Below, piece after piece: positions 48,022 through 58,660 of a DNA stretch of 64,000 bases. The stretch spans positions 2,046,001 to 2,110,000 of the forward strand of contig BCJU01000002.1 in NCBI GenBank assembly GCA_001600355.1, read 5' to 3'. Every line of letters starts with the position of its first letter. Positions within the stretch are counted from its first letter, which is position 1. The notes under the pieces were generated by a model that was given only the letters and a program-made list of their open reading frames with translations, searched no databases and was not told the DNA's origin. The DNA comes from Meira nashicola. Its lineage: Eukaryota > Basidiomycota > Exobasidiomycetes > Exobasidiales > Brachybasidiaceae. A program made the position numbers and the translations under genes.

Positions 48022-49113
48022 TCATTGAATTTGATAAAGCATACCGTGCGAAAAGATCCAATGGCCTGCCTCTTCGATCATTTGTTCGGTAACTTCGTGA
48101 CCTATTCCTTCTTGTAAAACCACTCGAAGATTATTTCTTTGAATGTTTTGAGGTCCAACGATTAATCTTTGTACAAACTTTTCCGCACACGACCATGGAA
48201 CTAACCTATCTTCGTTTCCGTTACATATGCATATCCGTTTGCCCCAAAAAGGATTGCGACTTGGATCGGGTGTATCGTAGGGTAATGATGCAGGATCGAT
48301 TTGTGAGATTAGAGAAGAAAGGGAAGCGGGAATGTAAGGAGGTGCATTAGTAACGAATGATTTAGGTGCACGTTGAGCAAAAAGTCTTGCTAGATCGGGA
48401 CAAGAGATAAAAGGTATACCAATTTTAATCTTTTCACATTTTGCAAGAACGTGCCAAACTGCATGTCCACCTAAACTTTTTCCTGTTACGGCAAAATTGA
48501 TAACCTTTCTTTCATCATACGGAAAAAGATAAGAAGGTAAAAAGTCAACCAAAAAAGAAACATCTTGCGCCGTTCCAACTATCATAGAGTATAAATCCAT
48601 TGCATGTGCTTTATTACCTTGCTTCCAACCTTTTTGACCTGTTTCATTCGTCATTCGATGACCATGATTTCTAGCATCGAAAGAGACTACCAAAAATTCA
48701 AACGTTGAATTTGATTGTTGTCCTTGTGATTGTTGTATATGTTGTTTCTTACTTCTATAAACCCTATCCCATATTTGACGAACGATCTTTTCTTCATTAT
48801 CCGCCGATCCTCCTCTTCCATGCATGTGAATTGCTATGCATAGATCAGGCGGAGTAGGTGCTAAAGACCTAGATGAAGCCGGAGTTAATTCTTCTAACCC
48901 GAATATATTTACAGGTAAACCTCCGATGTCCATCTTTGTTTTTGATAGATTAGGAGCATATTTGAAAGGTTTTGCCGGAAAACGTTCTCCCTCTAAGCCA
49001 TTATTGTCATTCGTTATTCTAGCCGATGAACCTTGATCGTTTGGTAAATATCCTGTTCCATAACCCTCTTTTACTTCCCCTCCTTTAGATTTGTTCTTCT
49101 TAAAGAGTGGCAT
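48022..49113 (-). CDS. alpha/beta hydrolase, PHB-depolymerase/esterase-like fold
   Basis: A 363-residue serine hydrolase. HMHGRGGS (about 97-103) supplies the oxyanion-hole region. The nucleophile elbow is GKSLGGH (Ser213), and ICNGNEDRLVPW places Asp302 and GIGHEVTEQM places His339, a complete Ser-Asp-His triad. SFDARNHGHR resembles the DxRGxG region of esterases and lipases. There is no signal peptide; the basic N-terminus (MPLFKKNKSKGGEVKEG) suggests a cytosolic enzyme. Relatives in fungi are usually annotated as uncharacterised alpha/beta hydrolases, and the substrate is unknown. Its start is 353 bp from the MLP1 start on the other strand. Confidence 0.8.
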   Translation of the reverse strand: MPLFKKNKSKGGEVKEGYGTGYLPNDQGSSARITNDNNGLEGERFPAKPFKYAPNLSKTKMDIGGLPVNIFGLEELTPASSRSLAPTPPDLCIAIHMHGRGGSADNEEKIVRQIWDRVYRSKKQHIQQSQGQQSNSTFEFLVVSFDARNHGHRMTNETGQKGWKQGNKAHAMDLYSMIVGTAQDVSFLVDFLPSYLFPYDERKVINFAVTGKSLGGHAVWHVLAKCEKIKIGIPFISCPDLARLFAQRAPKSFVTNAPPYIPASLSSLISQIDPASLPYDTPDPSRNPFWGKRICICNGNEDRLVPWSCAEKFVQRLIVGPQNIQRNNLRVVLQEGIGHEVTEQMIEEAGHWIFSHGMLYQIQ

Positions 49114-49466
49114 TTTGTCTTTGGAAAGGATGATGATTGTGATTAGAGAGGAACAAGATGAAATTGACCCTTTTTAACAATCATTCAGCCTCTTACAAAC
49201 GGTACACCATATGAACATATTTAATCTCCGCCATTTTCTAAGCTAGAATATTCACGCTTTTGCTTGATTTATTTACAGTAAAGGACGCGTCCATGCGTGA
49301 AGTGCTTGCTGCTTTAGCGCACACGCACTTTACTTTCCCGTGCATCTGTACTGCAATCCTTCCTCCACCGTTTTTCTGGGCTTCATCGCAAGTGTGCGTT
49401 TTGCATCCATCTTCTTCCAACACAACTTCAAATCGCCATTTCTTCACATCCTTCACGTTCACCATA
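49114..49466. promoter_or_regulatory. divergent promoter hydrolase / MLP1
   Basis: 353 bp. The MLP1 frame is open from 49260 with an ATG at 49293, so part of this could be coding if that upstream ATG is used. Confidence 0.4.
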
Positions 49467-52400
49467 ATGGAGGTTGAAATGGCTATTGGAGATGAAGGTG
49501 GCGGTGGATTAGGTGGCTTGGCAAGGCTACCCGTCAATTTACCTACCACTATGCCAATTCAAATCTTATTAAACGTTTTAGGATCAACTGATGGCGCATC
49601 TGCAATCACCGAAGAACGTATTCGTGCTCCTGATGAAGCTTTATTATTACACATATACAATGTATTACTTACAATTCCTTCTTTACGTGATGCAATCACC
49701 TTGCACGAAACACAACAAAAAGAGAACGAACGTAGAAAGGTTGATATGGAAAGTCAATTACACGAAGCTGAAAGATTGAAAGCTGAAGCAGAAACGAGGG
49801 CAGAAGAAGATCGAATTGCCAAAGAAGAAGCGATAAAAGAAAAAGTGGAAATCAATGGTCAATTAGCACAAGTTCAAGGAACATTAGCAGCCCTGCAATC
49901 TACATCGGATACTGGCATTCAACAATCAGCAGAAGTGAAAGGAAGACTTGAACAAGCAGAACAAGAAAAGCGTGACGTTTTAGAAATGCTAGAACGTGAA
50001 AAGATTGAAAGTGCAAGAAGATCTGAAGAAATCGAAAGTTTAACTTTGCGTAATCGTGAATCAAGAACAGAGATCAATCGATTATCCAGCGAACTACAAG
50101 AATCAAAGAGTGCCGAGGGCTCCGGTAAATTCAAAATTCAAAGCTTAGAGCAAGAGCTTACACTTAAGACAAATGATGCAAAATGGGCACATCAAGAACT
50201 CACAAAATTAACAGAAGAGTTAACACAGCATCGGGTACGATCAAATGGTGAGATTTCGTCATTGACTCTGCAATTGCAACAAAAAACTCAAGCTTTGGAA
50301 GCGAGCGAAACAAAAATCACTTCTTTGCAAAGTGCTTATGATAGCACCCTCGCTCGTCTAGATGAAGCGACAAGAGAAAAATCTGAACTTCGTCAACGAT
50401 TAGTGGAACAAGAAGGTGCATTTAAATCAGAGATGGGTACTCAGCAACGTCTAAGTGCATTGATGGAACAACAGAAAGATAATGCTGAAAGGAGATTAGC
50501 TGACATTGAAGAGCAATGGGAACAAGTTCTAGCTCAACATGCCGATCGTGAACAAGCATTACGACAGGATTTAGCAAATCAATCAGAAGAGAGAGACGAA
50601 ATCATCCGAGAAAAGGAAGAGATTCAACAAGCATTAGATCGATTGGCAGAAAGTGTTGGTATAGATACCAATGGCTATCAGATCGGTGCAACAAATGGAG
50701 ACGAAACTGCCAGCGTTGTATCTGCCTCAACGCCAAAAAGGCCAGCATTCCATCTACCCGATAATTCAGCTGTCATGTCACCAACTGCCGCTTTAGCTGC
50801 TAAAGTGCAAAAGTCTGGCAAAAGTTTCACACAAATCTACGCTGATCTTGCCAGATCAGAAGAGGAATTGCGTCGGGAAAAGACTGAAAATCGTCGTCTT
50901 GTTGGTGTATTGGAACAAGTTATGGCTGATTTACATGACCGAGCACCTGCTCTGCAAGCACAACGCGAAGAGAAAGAACAATTAGAACAACATGCTGATG
51001 AATTAAGTACTGCTTTGGCTAATGCTTGTCAAGAGCGTGACTATAGCGAGCATGAGGCAAAACAACAACGACTTCGTGCAGATGCAACACACCAGGAGAA
51101 TGTTTTGTTGAATCAACAAGTGACCGATTTAGCCCGACAAGTGAGAGATCTGACACGAGAAATTCTCATCCGCGATGATCCGACATCGGCAGAAAGACTT
51201 GAAGCCGACGGTACACAATTGGGAGATTCGACAACTGCCACAACTTCAACAATTTCTGATACACAAACAGTGATCACTGAACAGCTTGTCACATTCCGAA
51301 GCCTGAATGAGCTTATCACCCAAAACAGTCGATTATTGCGCGTTGTCCGACAATTAGGTACAGAGATGGAAGCACGCGAATCAAAGTATAGATCTGATTT
51401 CGAGATGCAAGAAAGCGATGCAATCGATGAAGCAAAGGCAGTCATTACACGTTTACAAGAAGATTTGCGAGCCGAACGTACACGTTCAGAAGGTGTTCGA
51501 CGTGAAAGAGATATGTTCCGCGCTATGACAGCACAAGGAGGTGGAATTGGAAGAAGCGTAAGCGGAACTATTCAAGGTGGAAGTGGAAATGTTGAAAGTA
51601 GTAGTGCTGCACATGTGACTTTGACAAATCAGTACAGCCAATTGCAAGCTCAATTTGAATCCTTCAGATCAGAAACAGCCAATGATACGGAACGATTGAA
51701 AGAAGAAGCATTCCAAGCACGTAGTGAAGCGAACAAGAACGCTTTAGCAGCAGCAAAGGAAAAAGCCTCGCGAGAAAGTGTTGAAGAACGCCTTGCCAAT
51801 GCACAGCAGACATACAATCTCGAACGCAGAGAATTGCAAGATCTACAAAAGCGACATAATGCCGTTCAAGAAAGTTTGGCTAAACAAGAAATCAGCGTTC
51901 AAACATTCAGTCAACAATTGATCGCAGCTCAAGGTAGTGTCGACAGATTGCGCAATGAGGTGGCTAATTTGACCGCTGAGAAACAATTACACAAAGAGAC
52001 TACCGATCGTTTGATGGAAGAGAAGAAAGCTTCCGTGCAAGAACGTATTAACCTTTCTGACCTTTTACGTAGCGCACAAACGATGCAAGCCGATCTAGAA
52101 AGGTCAAGTGGTGAAGTACGAAGACGATTGGAAAATCAAATTGAAAAGTTGGAAGAACAAACGAGAGACTTCCGCGATCGAGCAACAAAAGAAGAAGAAG
52201 CTCATCGTCAAACTTCCTTACGAAGAGAAGTTGAAACGACTGAATTACGCGCCAAGCTTGATCGTGCCATCGAAGAATTGGCAAAATTACGAGAGGAATT
52301 AGCGGTTGCAAAGAATAGCGTGCAACATTTGACAAGCCGTAGCGAAGATTTACAAAAGCAAGTCGAATCAAAGGATGAGAAATTATCAGTGTACGAAAGA

Positions 52401-55301
52401 AGAACAAATAGTACTAATGCTGGTGCCACTTCTGCTGCTCCATCTGATCTGCCTAAAGAACAACAATTGCAAGTCGAAATTGCCGATCTAAAGGGCGAAT
52501 TACGATCTGCACAAGTTGAAGCCGAACAGGCACGTACACATACCGAACAATTCAAATCTATCGCTGCAGCCAACGAAGAAGCACTGTCACAATTGCAAGC
52601 ATCATATGATCAATACAAAGCAACTACTGATGCGGCCATCACACAAAAGGACTCTGATTTGGTCAGCTTACGTGAACGAAATGATGCATTAGCTTCTGAG
52701 TTGACATCTGCTCAAAATGAAGCCACGACCGAAAGACAAGAACGTGAGAAGCAAGTTGAGGCAATCCGTACAGAAAAGAAGACTTTAGAAGATGCACTGT
52801 CGGAAGTGACAGCAGTTGAAGATCGTGCAAAGATTACACGCGAAGGCATGCAAGAAGAAGTACAACGTCAAGTACGACTCACGCAAGAAGCACATGCTAA
52901 GTATGAAGCAGAATTATTGGCTCATGCAGAAGATGTGAAAGCATTGGCTTCAATCAAAGAACAATTGGACCTTGTTCGAACTGCTATGCTGGAAGCACAA
53001 AAAGCAAAAGAAACCGCCGAAGGAAATTTGGCAGGTTCTACCGATAGTTGGACACGACAAAAAGAACTACTCGAACGTGAAAAAGATGAATTAAAGAAGG
53101 TCATTCAAGAAGTAAGAGGTCAAAATGAGGCTTTGCATAAACACCTTGAAAGTCTCCAAAGTCAGGTTAAGAATATTCGCCAAACATCTGGTGTACAAGT
53201 TTCGTCTGCAGGTGGAGAACAGGCCGGCGGAAATGTTGGAGATGCTTCCATCACGAGTCAATCGGATAATGACGAATTGCATGAAGTCATACGTTACCTT
53301 CGCAGGGAAAAAGAGATTGTTGACTTACAAGTCGAACTTCGGGATCAAGAATGTGCTCGCTTGCGTCAAAGTGTAGAACACACCCAGCGCAGTCTCGATG
53401 AAGCACGGATGCAATTGTCACAAGAACGCGAACAGAATGCTGGAGCAAGTGCAAGTGCAAAACAACATGAAGAATTGATGGAAAAGATCAATCAATTGAG
53501 CATTTTACGTGAGAGCAATGCCACTTTGCGAGATGAAAGTGAACGTGCTCAACGCAAAGTACAAACGCTAGAAGCTAAAGTTGAAAACTTGACCAAAGAA
53601 CTTGATCCGATTCGTGAAGAAGTGCGAGTCAAGACTGTCGAATTGGAAGCCTGCCAAAATCAATTGAGGCTAAGTCAAGAGGATAATAAACGTTGGCAAG
53701 GTAGAACTCAAAGCATTTTACAACAATACAATCGTATCGATCCTGATGAATTGAAAAAGTTACAAGAACAAAAAGATGCTGCAGAAAAAGCATTGGAAGA
53801 ACAAAAAGTCGAATTAGAAGAGCGCGTGAAAGAATTGACTGCTGCAAAGGAGGAGGTGGATGCTATGAAGGGCAAATTTGACCGATTGAGACAACAATCG
53901 ATTGAGAGAATTAAGGGCCTGAACGAAAGGGTTAATGAGTTGAAGACCCAAAATGATGAACTCACAGCCAAAGAAGCCCAAGCTGGTAATGGAGGAGAAG
54001 AACAAGCTGCATTAATCACTTCATTGCAAAACGAATTGGAAGCGATCAGGAAGGAAAAAGAAGAACTTTCTACTCAAATTGCAAGCTTGCAATCTGAAAA
54101 AGACGCTCTTGCCAAACAGGTCGAAGAGAATGCTACAGCGGCTCCTGGCGAGACAGTTGCCGAAAAAGGCCAAGGAGAGAGTGCGAACCCTTCCAACGAA
54201 GAAGCACAAAAGGCATGGGATGCTGAACGTACTGAAATGGAGGAAAAGTATAAAGCATTAGAGCAACGCGAACAGAAACATTTGCAAAAAGCCAAAGAAT
54301 TCTTGACACAAATGAAAGCTGCGCAAAAGGAGAGAGATGAATTGCAAAAGCAAAATGAGGGAGTGAAACAGGAGGATGGCAACGCAACCGGGTCCTCAGA
54401 AGAATTGGAAGCTCTGCGTTCCAGAATTGTACAATTGGAAGGTGAATTACAACAAGCAAATCAACGTATCGCACAATTACAAGCCAATGGCGCTACCATC
54501 TCAGAAGGAAGTGCTGATGTTGAACAATTGCAACGTGAACACGAGCAAGCACTACGTGAACAAGAAGGTAGACTCAGTACTCAATTTGCAGAACAACAAA
54601 AGCGAGCTATCGAAATTGCGGTGCAAAAAGCACGTTCAGCTGCTGGCGGAGGTGCGAATGATGATGTAGAAGAAAAGGTACAAGAACGTTTGAAAGCATT
54701 TGAAGATCAGCGTCAAGTAGAATTGCAAAGTGCAATTCAAGCCAAAGAACAAGAGATTCGTTCACATTATGATGAACAACTTAAAGCACGTTATGAAGCA
54801 GGAAAGGAAGAAGTAACTTTGCGTAATAAGCTGCTAATCAAAACGAAAGATTCAAAGATTGAAAAATTAACAGCCGAACTTAATGCACTCAAAGGGATCA
54901 CACCTCCAACTCAAGCTGGAGCAGCGGGTGTGAACGGTGGTGCAAGTGCTGCGCCTGAATCGGCTACTGCAAGTTTGCCAGTCAGACCGGCAGCAGCTTC
55001 AATCAGAGGAGGTGCCGCACCTAGACCTGTAGCAAGACCCATTCCCGGTGGACCTGCTGCTCGTGGTGGTGTTGCACTAAGAGGGACGGGAAGAGGAGGA
55101 GCTCAAGCAGTAGGAGCACAAAAGAGAAAACTCGAAGCAGGCGAAACAAGTGGAGCCGTACAAGCTAGCAATGCAGATGGCAATACAGATGCAAACAAAA
55201 AACCCAGACCGGCTGGTGGTCCGATTGCCATCCGTGGTGGCGCTGGAAGTCAAAGAGGAGGCTCGGCAAATCGAGGTGGACGAGGAGGCGCTCCACAGTA
55301 A
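49467..55301 (+). CDS. MLP1: TPR/MLP1-type nuclear basket protein
   Basis: A 1944-residue protein dominated by heptad coiled coil from about residue 80 to 1780, the hallmark of TPR/Mlp nuclear-basket proteins that dock mRNPs and scaffold the nuclear pore. Features: a short globular start (MPIQILLNVLGS, DEALLLHIYNVLLTIPSLRDAI), a long coiled coil with breaks, the conserved MLP/TPR mid-region (KTVELEACQNQLRLSQEDNKRWQGRTQSILQQYNRIDP), and a C-terminal low-complexity tail. The tail is Ala/Gly/Pro-rich with RGG repeats and nuclear-signal-like basic clusters (QKRKLE, NKKPRP). RGG tails are expected to bind RNA. The ATG at 49467 (MEVEM) is in good context; an in-frame ATG at 49293 would add 58 residues. 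Single exon. Converges with the aldo-keto reductase gene (84 bp). Confidence 0.88.
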   Translation: MEVEMAIGDEGGGGLGGLARLPVNLPTTMPIQILLNVLGSTDGASAITEERIRAPDEALLLHIYNVLLTIPSLRDAITLHETQQKENERRKVDMESQLHEAERLKAEAETRAEEDRIAKEEAIKEKVEINGQLAQVQGTLAALQSTSDTGIQQSAEVKGRLEQAEQEKRDVLEMLEREKIESARRSEEIESLTLRNRESRTEINRLSSELQESKSAEGSGKFKIQSLEQELTLKTNDAKWAHQELTKLTEELTQHRVRSNGEISSLTLQLQQKTQALEASETKITSLQSAYDSTLARLDEATREKSELRQRLVEQEGAFKSEMGTQQRLSALMEQQKDNAERRLADIEEQWEQVLAQHADREQALRQDLANQSEERDEIIREKEEIQQALDRLAESVGIDTNGYQIGATNGDETASVVSASTPKRPAFHLPDNSAVMSPTAALAAKVQKSGKSFTQIYADLARSEEELRREKTENRRLVGVLEQVMADLHDRAPALQAQREEKEQLEQHADELSTALANACQERDYSEHEAKQQRLRADATHQENVLLNQQVTDLARQVRDLTREILIRDDPTSAERLEADGTQLGDSTTATTSTISDTQTVITEQLVTFRSLNELITQNSRLLRVVRQLGTEMEARESKYRSDFEMQESDAIDEAKAVITRLQEDLRAERTRSEGVRRERDMFRAMTAQGGGIGRSVSGTIQGGSGNVESSSAAHVTLTNQYSQLQAQFESFRSETANDTERLKEEAFQARSEANKNALAAAKEKASRESVEERLANAQQTYNLERRELQDLQKRHNAVQESLAKQEISVQTFSQQLIAAQGSVDRLRNEVANLTAEKQLHKETTDRLMEEKKASVQERINLSDLLRSAQTMQADLERSSGEVRRRLENQIEKLEEQTRDFRDRATKEEEAHRQTSLRREVETTELRAKLDRAIEELAKLREELAVAKNSVQHLTSRSEDLQKQVESKDEKLSVYERRTNSTNAGATSAAPSDLPKEQQLQVEIADLKGELRSAQVEAEQARTHTEQFKSIAAANEEALSQLQASYDQYKATTDAAITQKDSDLVSLRERNDALASELTSAQNEATTERQEREKQVEAIRTEKKTLEDALSEVTAVEDRAKITREGMQEEVQRQVRLTQEAHAKYEAELLAHAEDVKALASIKEQLDLVRTAMLEAQKAKETAEGNLAGSTDSWTRQKELLEREKDELKKVIQEVRGQNEALHKHLESLQSQVKNIRQTSGVQVSSAGGEQAGGNVGDASITSQSDNDELHEVIRYLRREKEIVDLQVELRDQECARLRQSVEHTQRSLDEARMQLSQEREQNAGASASAKQHEELMEKINQLSILRESNATLRDESERAQRKVQTLEAKVENLTKELDPIREEVRVKTVELEACQNQLRLSQEDNKRWQGRTQSILQQYNRIDPDELKKLQEQKDAAEKALEEQKVELEERVKELTAAKEEVDAMKGKFDRLRQQSIERIKGLNERVNELKTQNDELTAKEAQAGNGGEEQAALITSLQNELEAIRKEKEELSTQIASLQSEKDALAKQVEENATAAPGETVAEKGQGESANPSNEEAQKAWDAERTEMEEKYKALEQREQKHLQKAKEFLTQMKAAQKERDELQKQNEGVKQEDGNATGSSEELEALRSRIVQLEGELQQANQRIAQLQANGATISEGSADVEQLQREHEQALREQEGRLSTQFAEQQKRAIEIAVQKARSAAGGGANDDVEEKVQERLKAFEDQRQVELQSAIQAKEQEIRSHYDEQLKARYEAGKEEVTLRNKLLIKTKDSKIEKLTAELNALKGITPPTQAGAAGVNGGASAAPESATASLPVRPAAASIRGGAAPRPVARPIPGGPAARGGVALRGTGRGGAQAVGAQKRKLEAGETSGAVQASNADGNTDANKKPRPAGGPIAIRGGAGSQRGGSANRGGRGGAPQ

Positions 55302-55385
55302 AATTCCCACATGTTATACTAGTATCGTTGCAGACCCCCCAAAAAAAAGTAAATTATATCATTCTGTGTCTGATTACATTAATTT

Positions 55386-56369
55386 TTATCGCCAATAAAG
55401 AGGATCATGACCTTTGATAAGCAACCAAGCAGAATCGATTGCTTCAACTATCTCTTTTGGCAGTGGTCCTTTGGCGCTATCTAGATAATTTGCTTCTAAT
55501 TGAGAAGCAGAAGAAGCACCAATAATTACTCCGTCATTTTCTGTCAAGACAGAGTGATGTTGTAACCATCTTAATGCTGCCTCTACCAAAGTAATTTTTT
55601 GTTGATCAACTGCTTTTTTGATCAAATCTATCGCATCGAAATAATTTTGACGAAAGTATCTTTCTTGATACATCTTTGCCATAGTTGATGAAGTGGAAGA
55701 CAAGTCAAACCTAGATCCGGGTAAAATTGCATCTTGATTGTTAGGTTGAATCTTTCCTGTTAAAAGACCTCCTGCTAAAGGGTTATAAACTACTAAACGA
55801 ATATTCCAATAACGCAAACAAGGTACTAATTCTTCTTCTATCGCACGTGTTAAACCATTATACATTGCTTGATAAATGCTTGGTCTGATTAAATTATGTA
55901 CTTTTGCTAAAGTTGCAATTTCTGATACTTCCCATGCAGCGAAATTACTCAATCCAAATTGTTCAAACTTTCCTTCTCGATAAAGTGTATCTGCAGCTCT
56001 TAATGTTTCTTCAAAAGGTGTAGAACGATCTGGCTTGTGTAAATAAAGTGTTCGTATTTTAACATTCTTCCCTAATGCTTCAATTGATCTTTCAACTTGT
56101 TCACGTAACTTCTGTGTAGAATGTTCGCCGGGTTTATTAGGCATCGCTTTCGTATCTAATTTAGATTGATAAAGATTCAATTTGGCAAGGTATTCTTCTG
56201 TTGTACCTTCACCATATACCCTTGCAGTATCAATTTCTCTCCCGCCATGTTTGATGTAGATGTCTAAAATATCTTGACAATCTTTCAATGAAGTCGTTCG
56301 AACAGCATTCTTTCCCGCCTCTCCAAATGTCATCGTACCAAAGATTAGAGGTACGCGAGTAGTAGCCAT
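55386..56369 (-). CDS. aldo-keto reductase, AKR7 (aflatoxin aldehyde reductase) type
   Basis: A 327-residue NADPH-dependent aldehyde reductase. The AKR tetrad is visible: Asp47 and Tyr52 (EIDTARVYGEG), Lys74 (LDTKAMP), His111 (TLYLHKPDR). Further AKR7-like elements are FGTMTFGEAG at the start, YNPLAGGLLTGK, and GVIIGASSASQLEAN near the cofactor 2'-phosphate site. The family reduces succinic semialdehyde, dialdehydes and other aldehydes; the fungal substrate is unknown. Full-length and without introns. It shares a 596 bp divergent region with LCB1. Confidence 0.92.
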   Translation of the reverse strand: MATTRVPLIFGTMTFGEAGKNAVRTTSLKDCQDILDIYIKHGGREIDTARVYGEGTTEEYLAKLNLYQSKLDTKAMPNKPGEHSTQKLREQVERSIEALGKNVKIRTLYLHKPDRSTPFEETLRAADTLYREGKFEQFGLSNFAAWEVSEIATLAKVHNLIRPSIYQAMYNGLTRAIEEELVPCLRYWNIRLVVYNPLAGGLLTGKIQPNNQDAILPGSRFDLSSTSSTMAKMYQERYFRQNYFDAIDLIKKAVDQQKITLVEAALRWLQHHSVLTENDGVIIGASSASQLEANYLDSAKGPLPKEIVEAIDSAWLLIKGHDPLYWR

Positions 56370-56965
56370 TTTTTATGTTGTTAAGATGTTGAGATCAATG
56401 TGAATGGCAAAGATGGAAGAATACTTTTGTAAAACAGATTAAATACTTTTTTGTGGGGGAAGTTGATTTTCGGGAAATTGAAGTGAGGAATTCAGATAAC
56501 ACTCGGCAAATTCGTCTGGAGGGATTAGACCTGTGTACGATTTGATTTATCCCCCGCGCTAATTCGGATATAAGCGATAGCGAAATTTAGAAGAAGAAAT
56601 TGAATTAAGACAACATCAAGTGAACACTATCAACGGTTCTCCTCACATACACAATTTGTACTTGACGTGATTCGAAAGCAACCTATAGCCATCAACTTTA
56701 TATGAATGCATACATTCTATGATCACCAATAGCAGCTCCGCGGGCTTACATATTCCCACCTAAGTCTAGTCTATGTTTTAAGTTTTAAATTTATCACGCG
56801 TATTTTATCTGTAGTCAATGTAGGAAGCCTGCTTCCGGATCAGAAATGTCAAGTGCAACACACACACCTTTTTTTTAATTTACAGTAATTCCAGATCGCG
56901 TGCCTTTCCTTTAACACTTACCATCGCCTTTGATAGGATTTGGCTCATCTCATATAAACGTCAAG
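56370..56965. promoter_or_regulatory. divergent promoter AKR / LCB1
   Basis: 596 bp, AT-rich, with a short CA run (about 56860) and T tract before LCB1. The LCB1 frame is open upstream of its ATG but without another ATG. Confidence 0.4.
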
Positions 56966-58660
56966 ATGGCTTCGCAAGCAATCTATAGTTCAACCTCAGC
57001 AGCAGGCTCAGGTTCCGCATCGATTTCCTCTTCATCTCCTTTAGTCGAATCGTTGAACGGAGCATTATCTGCTGTACAAGATGGATTTATGCGTTTGCCT
57101 GGATCAGCGATCCTTTTGCGTTATGTTCGTTCGAGTTATCAAAATGATCCTATTAGAAGTTTATTAGAATTAATCTTGATCATCTTTGCTTTAAGAACAA
57201 TCTTGCAAAGTAGAACACGCGGTAATAGTAGTAGCAGTAATTTTGTCAAATTAACCGAAAAAGAGATCGATGATTTGGTGGACGAATTCAATCCGGATCC
57301 TTTATGTGCTCCTTTATCTGCAGCAGATCAACAAGAATTGGCTTCTGTTCCTACTATTATTGGTGCGGTATCATCAAGACCAAAGATCTCTTTACCTTCT
57401 CATCACGCTGGAAAGGCAAAAGAGGTTATGAATTTGGCAAGTTATAACTTTATCGATTTGGCTGGAAACGAAAAAGTGAAAGAGAGAGCCATTCAAACAT
57501 TACGTAAATATGGTGTAGGAAGTTGCAGTCCTCCAGGTTTCTATGGTACGATTGATGTTCATATGGCATTGGAAGAAGATATCGCACGTTTTATCGGAGT
57601 GGATAAATGCATCATCTATTCCCAAGGCTTTAGTACAATCTCTTCCGTCATTCCTGCATTCAGTAAACGTGGTGATATCATCGTTGCAGATCGAGGCGTT
57701 AACTTTGCAATTCAAAAAGGTTTACAAGTTTCACGTTCAACGATCAAATGGTACGATCATAACTCAATGAGCTCTCTAGAAAGTGTTTTGCAATCTGTCA
57801 TTCGTGAGGATAAAAGGAGGAGAGGACCTTTAACACGTCGCTTCATCATTACTGAAGGCATCTTTGAAGGTGACGGAGCATGTGTTGATCTGGCCAGACT
57901 GATTGCTTTGAAGCGCAAGTACAAATTCCGATTGATCTTGGACGAGAGTATCAGTTTTGGTACAGTGGGTGCGACTGGTAGAGGAATGACGGAATTATGT
58001 GAAGTGCCACCAAAAGAGGTAGATATTTTGGTTGGAAATATGGCAAATACCTTAGGTGGTGCAGGTGGTTTCTGTGCAGGGACAGAAGAAGTTGTTTTCC
58101 ATCAACGTATTAATGGTACATCATTCGTCTTCTCCGCAGCATTGCCAGCTATGTTAGCAGTTGCAAGTAGTACTGCCATTCAGAGATTGATTGCACAACC
58201 TTCTTTGATGAGTTCACTAAATGAAAATATTGCAGCTATGCGAAATGTGCTGGACCACGTGGAAAGTATCTCAATTCCCAGCCACGCAAGATCTCCTCTT
58301 ATTCATATCCAAATTCGTAGCAAATTTGAACCACATCCTGAAACTCCATTCGATAAGATCGATCGATCCCATTTGGCTCAAGCACGCGCTCTACCGCCTT
58401 CGTATAACGGTCATGATTTAGATCAAGCAGAACAAACTAGATTATTACAATCGATCGTGGATGATTTGATCGAACATGGAATCTTTCTCATTCGTCATAA
58501 AAGATTGCCTAGTATTAATCCCAAAATGCTTGAAACAGGTCCCGAAAGTAGACCTAGCATTCGCATTGCTGTCACAACTGCTTTTACACGAAAGGAAATG
58601 GAAAAAGCTGCTAATGTGATCAAGAGCAGTGTCGTACGTTTAATTGGAAAAAGGCGGTAA
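56966..58660 (+). CDS. LCB1: serine palmitoyltransferase subunit Lcb1
   Basis: A 564-residue subunit of serine palmitoyltransferase, the ER enzyme that starts sphingolipid synthesis from serine and palmitoyl-CoA. One membrane segment is seen near the N-terminus (SLLELILIIFALRTIL). The PLP-enzyme fold follows: LASYNFIDLAGNEKVKERAIQTLRKYGVGSCSPPGFYGTIDVHMALEEDIARF, IIYSQGFSTISSVIPAFSKRGDIIVAD, and LILDESISFGTVGATGRG (Asp326). As normal for Lcb1, the catalytic lysine of Lcb2 is absent (NMANTLGGAGGFC region), so it needs Lcb2 as partner. Length is close to yeast Lcb1 (558). The ATG at 56966 has context cAagATGGCT. Confidence 0.94.
   Translation: MASQAIYSSTSAAGSGSASISSSSPLVESLNGALSAVQDGFMRLPGSAILLRYVRSSYQNDPIRSLLELILIIFALRTILQSRTRGNSSSSNFVKLTEKEIDDLVDEFNPDPLCAPLSAADQQELASVPTIIGAVSSRPKISLPSHHAGKAKEVMNLASYNFIDLAGNEKVKERAIQTLRKYGVGSCSPPGFYGTIDVHMALEEDIARFIGVDKCIIYSQGFSTISSVIPAFSKRGDIIVADRGVNFAIQKGLQVSRSTIKWYDHNSMSSLESVLQSVIREDKRRRGPLTRRFIITEGIFEGDGACVDLARLIALKRKYKFRLILDESISFGTVGATGRGMTELCEVPPKEVDILVGNMANTLGGAGGFCAGTEEVVFHQRINGTSFVFSAALPAMLAVASSTAIQRLIAQPSLMSSLNENIAAMRNVLDHVESISIPSHARSPLIHIQIRSKFEPHPETPFDKIDRSHLAQARALPPSYNGHDLDQAEQTRLLQSIVDDLIEHGIFLIRHKRLPSINPKMLETGPESRPSIRIAVTTAFTRKEMEKAANVIKSSVVRLIGKRR

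Noticed and set aside
49293..49466. earlier in-frame ATG for MLP1
   Set aside because: Possible, but the added segment is Cys/Phe/Pro-rich and unlike TPR N-termini; 49467 has better context.
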